A DNA stretch of 5,290 bases from an uncultured Sphingomonadales bacterium (GTDB lineage Bacteria; Pseudomonadota; Alphaproteobacteria; Sphingomonadales; Sphingomonadaceae). The stretch lies in the NCBI GenBank assembly GCA_903893935.1, contig CAITOD010000121.1, positions 1 through 5,290 on the forward strand, read 5' to 3'. Below, piece after piece: positions 1-5,290 of this stretch; the stretch's first letter is position 1, and each line of letters begins with the position of its first letter. The position numbers and the translations under genes were made by a program. Below the pieces are notes generated by a model that worked only from the letters and a program-made list of their open reading frames with translations, was not told where the DNA came from and made no database searches.

Positions 1-3000
1 ATGGGCAAAGTCGAGTTTCCGAACGCGCGCAGTTGCTCGCAGACCGTGTTGCACGATTTCCTTGCAGCACCGCTGGCGCGCGATCGGGCGGCGATTGCGA
101 TCGATGTTCCGCCCGCGCGCGACCGGCCCGGCCGGCAGGCGATGTCGTATGGCGAGCTCGACGCGCTGGCCACGCATATTGCGCAGCATCTGGCTTTGCG
201 CGTGGCCGGCAGCGAGGCAGTGGTGGCGCTGCTGATCGGGCGCGCGTCGCCGCTGCTTTATGCTGCACAGATCGGCGTGCTGAAAGCGGGCGGGGCGTTT
301 ACCTGCCTCGATCCGGCGTTTCCCGATGCGCGGATGGCCGAAATCATTGCCGACGCGGCGCCGGTCGCGGTGCTCGCCGATGCCGACGGGTTGGCGCGGC
401 TGGGTCGGCTCGGGCTGGCGAAAGACCTGGTGCGCGATATCGGGGTCCTGGTTGAAACCCCGCCGCCCGCGGCCCGGTTGCCCGAGGTAATCGCGCCCGA
501 ACGCCTCGCTTATGTGATCTATACCTCGGGCACCACCGGCAAGCCCAAAGGCGTCGAGATCGAACACCGCAACATTGCCAATCTGGTGGCGTCGGACCTC
601 GATGAATTCGGGCTCGGGCCGGGCGACCGGGTGGTGCAGGGCTCGTCGAGTGCTTACGATTCGTCGATCGAGGAAGTCTGGCTGGCGCTGGCGAGCGGCG
701 CCACGCTGGTGGTGATGGACGATGCGGCGGCGCGCGCCGGGCCCGATGTGGTCGGCTGGTTGCAGGCCGAACGCGTGACGGTGTTCTGCCCGCCGCCGAC
801 TTTGCTGCGCGCATCGGGCTGCGCCGATCCGCAAGCCGCGCTGCCGCATTTGCGGCTGCTTTATGTCGGCGGCGAAGCGCTGTCGCAGGATCTCGCCGAT
901 CGCTGGGCGGCCGGCCGGCGCATGGTCAATGGCTATGGCCCGACCGAATGCGCGGTGACCTGCATGCGCGGCCCCGTTGTGCCGGGCCAGCCGGTGGGCA
1001 TCGGCGGCCCGGTGCCGGGCATGACGGCGTTTGTGCTCGACGAGACGCTGGCGCCAGTGCCCGCGGGCGAACGCGGCGAATTGTGCATGGGCGGCGCGGG
1101 CGTGGCGCGCGGCTATCGCCACCGGCCCGATCTCACCGCCGAGAAATTCATCGACCATCCCGCGCTGGGCCGGCTCTATCGCACCGGCGATCTGGTCGAT
1201 TGCGACAGCAGCGGCGCGTTTTTCTACCACGGACGGATCGACGCCCAGGTCAAGATCCGCGGCTATCGCGTCGAACTGGGCGAGATCGAGGCACGGCTGG
1301 CGGCGCTCGACGGCGTGCGCGCGGCGGGCTGCCGGTTGCAGCCGGGCGGCGAACTGGTGGCGTTTGTGGTGCCCGACGATCCCGCCTGGCCGCCCGAGCC
1401 CGACCGCGTGCGCGCCCAGCTCGCGCGGCAAGTGCCGGCCTATATGGTGCCGGGGCAGATCGGTGTGCTCGCGGCGCTGCCGACGACGGTCGGGGGCAAG
1501 CTCGATCGCGCGGCGCTGCCCAGGCTCGACCCGACCCCGCAAGCGCCTGTGCGGCCGCGGGTGGCGCCGGCGGGCGAAATGGAAACGCTGCTCGCCACCG
1601 CCGTGGCCGACATTCTGCGCCGCGCCGGGGGTGTGTCGGTCGAAGACGATTTCTTTGCCGATCTGGGCGGGGATTCGCTCGCTGCCGCGCTGCTGGTCAC
1701 TTTGCTGCGCGAAGACCCGCGCACCCAATGGGTCACGGTCAGCGATATTTACGAAGCGCGCACCGTGCGTGAACTCGCGCGCACCGCGCATGCGTTGTGC
1801 GAAGGCGATCTGGCGCCGCCGGCCGAGCTCGATCAGCCGCGCGAGGGGACGGTGCGGCCGGTGCTGGCCAATGTGGTGCAGCTGGGCTGGCTGGGCGCGC
1901 ATCTGGGCCTGGCCGGGTGGCTCGGCTGGCTGGTCGCGTTCCGGCTGCTGCCGCTGGTCTATGCGGGATTGGGGCCGCTCGGTTTTGTTGTTGCCGCGCC
2001 ATTGATCGGGCTTGCGGGTCTCGCGGTCTATGTGCCGGCTTCGGTGCTGTTTGCGGTCGCGGTCAAGCGGCTGGTGATCGGCACGTATCGCCCGATCCGC
2101 GCGCGGGTGTGGAGCGCGTGGTATCTGCGCCACTGGGTGGTGGTTGCCGCGGTGCGGCTGATCCCCTGGCCTTTGCTGCAAGGTTCGGGCCTGCAAAAAA
2201 CCGTGCTGCGTGCGCTCGGTGCAAGGATCGGGCGCGGCGTGCATATTCATCGCGGGGTCGATCTGGCGCGCGGCGGGTGGGACTTGCTCGAAATCGGCGA
2301 TCATGTCGCGATCGGGCAGGATGCAATGATCGGGCTCGCCGATCTTGACCGGGGCGATGTGGTGATCGGGCCGATCGTGCTCGAAACGGGTGCCACGATG
2401 CTGACCCGCGCCGGCATTGGCGGGTGGTGCCGGATGGGGCGCGACAGCGTGCTGACCGCGCTCTCGGTGCTCAATCCGGGGATGGCGATCCCTGCCGGCG
2501 AAGCGTGGGATGGGGTACCTGCGCGCGCTGCCGGGCATGCGCCTGCGCGCGCCGAGCCGCCGCGCGATGCATGGCCCGAGCCGCTGTGGGATTTGTGCGC
2601 GGCGCTGGCTGAAGCCGCGCTGGGCTTTGCCGCGGCGCTGCCGGCACAGGCGCTCGCTGTGGGGCTGTGCTTCGCCACCGGCACGCGCGCGGCCGACTTG
2701 TGGCGCTGGACCGCGCACCCCTCGCTGGCCACGCCCACCGGGCTGCTGGTGATCGCGCTGACCGTGCTGTCGCTGCCGCTCACGCTGGTGTGGACGGCGC
2801 TGCTCATGCGGTTGATGGGGCGGGTCCGGCCGGGCGAGGTCTCGCGTTGGAGTCCGGCCTATCTGCGCGCCTGGCTCAAGGCGGGCATGGTCATGCTGGC
2901 GGGCGAATGGCTGACGGGCACGGTGTTCTGGCCGCGCTGGCTGCGGCTGGCGGGGATGGAAATCGGCCGATCGTGCGAAGTCAGCACGATTATCGATGTG

Positions 3001-3999
3001 GTGCCCGAACTGGTCACGATCGGCGCCGAAACGTTCTTTGCCGACGGGATTTATCTGGGCGGTGGCACGATACGCCACGGCACGGTGCGGCTGGGGCATA
3101 CCCGGCTGGGGCGCAACACGTTTCTGGGCAATCATGTCGTGATTGCGCCGGGCGAGCACTTGCCCGACGACATCCTGATCGGCATTGCCACGCCCGCGCA
3201 TGCCGCAGAGATCGGATCGGGCGAGGCGCGGTTCGGCCATCCGTCGTTCGATCTGCCGCGCCGCGAAGTGGTCGCGGTCGATCGCCGCCTCACGCACAAT
3301 CCTTCGGCCATCCGGTATGCCAACCGGGTCAGCTGGGAAGCGGCGCGGTTTGTGCTGCCTGTGCTGCCGCTGCTGCTGACCGCGCTGTGGTACAAATGGC
3401 TGACCGATGCGGGCGAGACCGCTTCGCCATGGGTCTTTGCGCTGGCGGTGGTCCCGGCGGTCACCGTGATGCCGATCGTGGCGCTGTGCCTCGCGGTGCT
3501 GGTGCTCAAATGGCTGCTGATCGGACGCGTCCAGCCAGGGCAGCACGCGTTGTGGTCGTGCTGGTGCAGCCGGTGGGATTATATCTATGTCGCCTGGGCG
3601 CGCTATGCCGCGCCGACGCTGCGGCGGCTGGAGGGAACTTTCCTGCTGCCCGTCTATCTGCGCGCGATGGGGCTCAGGATCGGCCGCCGCGCGGTGCTGG
3701 GGCCGCAATTTGCGCAAGTGGTTGATCCCGACATGATCGAGATCGGCGCGGGCGCTACCGTGAGCGCGATGTTCCAGGCGCATACGTTCGAGGATCGCGT
3801 GCTCAAGGTCGATCGCGTGCGGATCGGCGCGGGGGCCACGCTCGCGCGCGGCACGGTGCCGCTCTATGGCGCGGTGATCGGCGAAGGCACGCATGTGGGG
3901 GCCAACAGCGTGATCATGAAGCGCGAACAGCTCCTGCCCGGGTTGCGCTACCAGGGTGTGCCGTCGCACGCGGTAGGCGAAGAATCGGCGTCGACATGA
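1..3999 (+). CDS. Pls/PosA-family membrane nonribosomal peptide synthetase (A-PCP-6TM with three beta-helix lobes)
   Basis: Single-module synthetase expected to activate an amino acid with ATP, load it on its own carrier domain and join residues in the membrane-bound C-terminal half. The adenylation domain (about 1-505) shows A2 LKAGGAF (94-100), A3 YTSGTTGKPKG (174-184), A4 with D220, A5 NGYGPTE (310-316), A6 (359-372), A7 YRTGDL (393-398), A8 KIRGYRVELGEIE (418-430) and A10 lysine K500. The carrier domain (about 525-600) has LGGDSL with phosphopantetheine serine S559. The rest has membrane segments near 628-653, 658-691, 863-892, 911-938, 1115-1132 and 1142-1176, and hexapeptide-type lobes near 735-842, 982-1066 and 1221-1325. 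No classical condensation, thioesterase or reductase domain is present, as in epsilon-poly-L-lysine synthetase (Pls) and poly-ornithine synthetase (PosA). The 1332-residue length suits the family. The ATG at base 1 is taken as start because sequence from residue 14 on already looks like an adenylation-domain N-terminus; its RBS lies outside the window. Family confidence is high; substrate and product are unproven. Confidence 0.93.
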   Translation: MGKVEFPNARSCSQTVLHDFLAAPLARDRAAIAIDVPPARDRPGRQAMSYGELDALATHIAQHLALRVAGSEAVVALLIGRASPLLYAAQIGVLKAGGAFTCLDPAFPDARMAEIIADAAPVAVLADADGLARLGRLGLAKDLVRDIGVLVETPPPAARLPEVIAPERLAYVIYTSGTTGKPKGVEIEHRNIANLVASDLDEFGLGPGDRVVQGSSSAYDSSIEEVWLALASGATLVVMDDAAARAGPDVVGWLQAERVTVFCPPPTLLRASGCADPQAALPHLRLLYVGGEALSQDLADRWAAGRRMVNGYGPTECAVTCMRGPVVPGQPVGIGGPVPGMTAFVLDETLAPVPAGERGELCMGGAGVARGYRHRPDLTAEKFIDHPALGRLYRTGDLVDCDSSGAFFYHGRIDAQVKIRGYRVELGEIEARLAALDGVRAAGCRLQPGGELVAFVVPDDPAWPPEPDRVRAQLARQVPAYMVPGQIGVLAALPTTVGGKLDRAALPRLDPTPQAPVRPRVAPAGEMETLLATAVADILRRAGGVSVEDDFFADLGGDSLAAALLVTLLREDPRTQWVTVSDIYEARTVRELARTAHALCEGDLAPPAELDQPREGTVRPVLANVVQLGWLGAHLGLAGWLGWLVAFRLLPLVYAGLGPLGFVVAAPLIGLAGLAVYVPASVLFAVAVKRLVIGTYRPIRARVWSAWYLRHWVVVAAVRLIPWPLLQGSGLQKTVLRALGARIGRGVHIHRGVDLARGGWDLLEIGDHVAIGQDAMIGLADLDRGDVVIGPIVLETGATMLTRAGIGGWCRMGRDSVLTALSVLNPGMAIPAGEAWDGVPARAAGHAPARAEPPRDAWPEPLWDLCAALAEAALGFAAALPAQALAVGLCFATGTRAADLWRWTAHPSLATPTGLLVIALTVLSLPLTLVWTALLMRLMGRVRPGEVSRWSPAYLRAWLKAGMVMLAGEWLTGTVFWPRWLRLAGMEIGRSCEVSTIIDVVPELVTIGAETFFADGIYLGGGTIRHGTVRLGHTRLGRNTFLGNHVVIAPGEHLPDDILIGIATPAHAAEIGSGEARFGHPSFDLPRREVVAVDRRLTHNPSAIRYANRVSWEAARFVLPVLPLLLTALWYKWLTDAGETASPWVFALAVVPAVTVMPIVALCLAVLVLKWLLIGRVQPGQHALWSCWCSRWDYIYVAWARYAAPTLRRLEGTFLLPVYLRAMGLRIGRRAVLGPQFAQVVDPDMIEIGAGATVSAMFQAHTFEDRVLKVDRVRIGAGATLARGTVPLYGAVIGEGTHVGANSVIMKREQLLPGLRYQGVPSHAVGEESAST

Positions 4000-4001
4000 T
4001 G

Positions 4002-4030
4002 TCGCAAAAAGTGTGTGCTGATTCGCAAAA
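4002..4030. repeat. direct repeat TCGCAAAA x2, possible operator
   Basis: TCGCAAAA occurs at 4002-4009 and again at 4023-4030, start-to-start spacing 21 bp, which is two turns of B-DNA. It lies just after the synthetase stop codon and about 70-95 bp before the carnitine-gene start, in the most AT-rich part of an otherwise GC-rich window. A regulator binding one face of the DNA could use such a pair. No regulator gene is in the window, and an eight-base pair could be chance, so this is a tentative call. Confidence 0.3.
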
Positions 4031-4080
4031 CGTACCTGCCGCGCCCGTGCGGCCAGTATTTTGAGACCATCGAACCGGGC

Positions 4081-4086
4081 AGAGGA
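4081..4086 (+). promoter_or_regulatory. Shine-Dalgarno-like site for the dehydrocarnitine cleavage gene
   Basis: AGAGGA at 4081-4086 precedes the ATG at 4099 by 12 bases, somewhat longer than ideal; a second purine run, GGACGG (4084-4089), sits closer at 9 bases. It supports the ATG at 4099 over the upstream in-frame GTG at 4015, whose 28 extra codons do not resemble the family. Confidence 0.45.
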
Positions 4087-4098
4087 CGGACGGCTTCC

Positions 4099-4995
4099 AT
4101 GAATTTCGAGACCTTCATTACGTGCGCGGTGACCGGTTCGGGCGAAACCGCCGACAAGCACCCCGACTTGCCGATCACCCCCAAACAGATCGCCGCCGCC
4201 GCGATCGAGGCCGCCGACGCGGGTGCCGCGATCGCGCATATCCATGTGCGCGATCCCGCAACGGGCAAAGGCTCGCGCGATCCCAAGCTCTACCGCGAAG
4301 TGGTCGAGCGCATCCGCGATTCTGGCAAGGACCTGGTGATCAACCTCACCGCCGGGATGGGCGGCGATCTGGTGTTCGGGCCCGGCGAAACCCCGCTGCC
4401 GCTCAACCCCGAAGGCACCGACATGGTCGGGCCGATCGAACGGCTGGTGCATGTCGAAGAGCTGCTGCCCGAAATCTGCACGATCGATTGCGGCACGATG
4501 AACTTCGCCGCGGGCGATTACGTGATGACCAACACGCCGGGCATGCTGCGCGCGATGGCCGCGCATGTGCAGAAACTGGGCGTGCGCCCCGAACTCGAAG
4601 TGTTCGACACCGGGCATCTGGTGTTCGTCAAGCAGCTGATCAAGGAAGGTCTGCTCGACGATCCGGTGATGATCCAGCTGTGCATGGGCATTCCCTATGG
4701 CGCGCCCGACGATCCGCTGACCACGATGGCCATGGTCCACCAGCTGCCGGCGGGTGCCATATTCAGCGGGTTTTCGATCGGTCGCTATCAATTGCCCTAC
4801 GTGGCGATGGCGGCGTTGGCGGGCGGCAATGTGCGCGTCGGGCTGGAAGACAATCTCTATCTCGGACGCGGGCAGTTTGCCAGCAACGGCGATCTGGTCA
4901 CGCGCGCGCGCACCATTCTCGAAGCGATGGGCGCGCGTATCCTGGGCCCCGCCGAAGTGCGCGAAAAGCTCAAACTGACCAAGCGCTGGGGCTGA
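4099..4995 (+). CDS. cdhC: 3-dehydrocarnitine cleavage enzyme (BKACE / DUF849 family)
   Basis: Beta-keto acid cleavage enzyme, a cytoplasmic zinc-dependent TIM-barrel protein. The reaction expected for this subgroup is 3-dehydrocarnitine plus acetyl-CoA to betainyl-CoA plus acetoacetate. The family's metal-binding HxH is at H47/H49 in AHIHVRD, with the third ligand matching E250 in GLEDN. Other conserved blocks are LTAGMGG (83-89), CGTMNF (131-136), [10 protein letters not shown] (164-173), and R246 and D251 near the metal site. An extended loop after LTAGMGG (about 90-115, with FGPGE and TDMVGP) and the [18 protein letters not shown] block are, from my knowledge of the family, features of the dehydrocarnitine subgroup rather than of lysine-fermentation Kce. 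The 298-residue length is normal. The ATG at 4099 starts [13 protein letters not shown], the usual family N-terminus. A carnitine dehydrogenase gene follows after two bases, the cdhC-cdhA order known in Pseudomonas, which supports the substrate. Some other cationic beta-keto acid remains possible. Confidence 0.92.
   Translation: MNFETFITCAVTGSGETADKHPDLPITPKQIAAAAIEAADAGAAIAHIHVRDPATGKGSRDPKLYREVVERIRDSGKDLVINLTAGMGGDLVFGPGETPLPLNPEGTDMVGPIERLVHVEELLPEICTIDCGTMNFAAGDYVMTNTPGMLRAMAAHVQKLGVRPELEVFDTGHLVFVKQLIKEGLLDDPVMIQLCMGIPYGAPDDPLTTMAMVHQLPAGAIFSGFSIGRYQLPYVAMAALAGGNVRVGLEDNLYLGRGQFASNGDLVTRARTILEAMGARILGPAEVREKLKLTKRWG
4988..4991 (+). promoter_or_regulatory. weak Shine-Dalgarno for cdhA inside the cdhC end
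   Basis: GGGG at 4988-4991 lies within the last cdhC codons, six bases before the cdhA ATG (4998). It is weak by itself; with only two bases between the cdhC stop and this start, translation of cdhA probably depends on ribosomes finishing cdhC. Confidence 0.35.
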
Positions 4996-4997
4996 TC

Positions 4998-5290
4998 ATG
5001 GGCGATATTTCGGCAATCCGCACGATCGGTCTGGTCGGCGGCGGGGTGATCGGCGCGGGCTGGGCGGCGCGCTTTGCGCTCGCCGGTTACGACGTGCGGA
5101 TGTTCGATCCCGATCCCGCGATCGCGCGCAAAGTCGAAGCGGTGCTGGGCAATGCGCGGCGCGCGCAGCAACGCCTGCTTGGCGCGCTGCTGCCGCCCGA
5201 AGGCCAGGTGCACATTGCGACCAGCCTCGCCGATGCGGTGGCCAGCGCCGATTTCATCCAGGAAAGCCTGCCCGAAATCGAAGCGCTGAA
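4998..5290 (+). CDS. cdhA: L-carnitine 3-dehydrogenase, N-terminal part (cut by window edge)
   Basis: Partial gene; 97 codons are visible and the frame is open at the window end. The product belongs to the 3-hydroxyacyl-CoA dehydrogenase superfamily and would oxidise L-carnitine to 3-dehydrocarnitine with NAD+ (EC 1.1.1.108). The dinucleotide-binding Rossmann motif GLVGGGVIGAGW is at residues 11-22, and an acidic residue, D37 in MFDPDP, ends the second beta strand, as in NAD-specific enzymes. The run RRAQQRLL (54-61) and the block DFIQESLPE (85-93) match the carnitine dehydrogenase pattern as I know it; QES(L/V)PE is typical of this superfamily. The start overlaps no other gene and follows cdhC by two bases, indicating one transcript. 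General 3-hydroxyacyl-CoA dehydrogenases share this fold, so the carnitine assignment rests on the sequence pattern plus the cdhC neighbour. The substrate-binding half, and any fused thioesterase domain, lie beyond the window. Confidence 0.88.
   Translation, partial: MGDISAIRTIGLVGGGVIGAGWAARFALAGYDVRMFDPDPAIARKVEAVLGNARRAQQRLLGALLPPEGQVHIATSLADAVASADFIQESLPEIEAL

Noticed and set aside
142..144. Internal ATG (Met48) as the synthetase start
   Set aside because: Residues before it already resemble the beginning of an adenylation domain, and the frame is open from base 1.
344..814. Minus-strand open frame of 156 codons, and similar minus-strand frames at 2301-2807 and 3132-3509
   Set aside because: They lie opposite well-supported coding sequence, have low-complexity Arg/Ala/Pro/Ser composition and no recognisable motif; they result from high GC.
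948..2005. Long plus-strand frames inside the synthetase gene (948-1772, 1031-2005, 2667-3725)
   Set aside because: Arg/Ala/Gly-rich shadow translations of a gene with motifs throughout the main frame; there is no sign of a frameshift there.
2203..2526. First beta-helix lobe as a separate acyltransferase gene
   Set aside because: It is continuous in frame with the carrier domain and membrane segments, has no stop codon or start signal, and matches the known one-polypeptide Pls layout.
4057..4062. TATTTT as a -10 promoter element for cdhC
   Set aside because: No convincing -35 hexamer lies 16-18 bp upstream, so the match is too weak to annotate.
4038..4062. GCCGC/GCGGC hairpin (4038-4053) with a short T run as terminator for the synthetase gene
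   Set aside because: The stem is only five base pairs, and the four T residues start several bases after it; such hairpins are common by chance at this GC content.
4015..4098. In-frame upstream GTG start that would lengthen CdhC by 28 residues
   Set aside because: The extra residues do not resemble the BKACE N-terminus, while the ATG at 4099 begins exactly where family similarity starts and has a purine-rich site upstream.

Overview
The window is one strand of a GC-rich bacterial chromosome, read left to right with no gene supported on the minus strand. Heavy use of G/C-ending codons, tight gene packing and the gene families present suggest an alphaproteobacterium, possibly a sphingomonad such as Novosphingobium. 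That placement is inference; no rRNA or other marker gene is present.

Positions 1-3999 hold one very large gene of 1332 codons. Its protein is a Pls/PosA-type single-module nonribosomal peptide synthetase: an amino-acid-activating adenylation domain, a carrier domain with the phosphopantetheine serine, and a membrane-embedded C-terminal half. That half has about six membrane segments alternating with three left-handed beta-helix (hexapeptide-repeat) lobes. This is the architecture of epsilon-poly-L-lysine synthetase and its relatives, which make homopolymers or short oligomers of basic amino acids. The specificity pocket carries an aspartate (D220) for the alpha-amino group and a glutamate (E224) that fits a cationic side chain. 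The actual product is not known from sequence.

Positions 4000-4098 are a short intergenic gap. It contains an AT-richer stretch with a 21-bp-spaced direct repeat (TCGCAAAA twice) and a Shine-Dalgarno-like site ahead of the next gene.

Positions 4099-5290 hold the start of a carnitine-breakdown operon. The first gene is a dehydrocarnitine cleavage enzyme of the BKACE (DUF849) family, complete at 298 residues. Two bases after its stop comes L-carnitine 3-dehydrogenase, cut by the window edge after 97 residues. Together they would oxidise L-carnitine to 3-dehydrocarnitine and cleave it with acetyl-CoA to betainyl-CoA and acetoacetate, feeding glycine betaine metabolism. Whether the synthetase and the carnitine genes are functionally connected is open; the 99-bp gap and the candidate operator argue for separate control.
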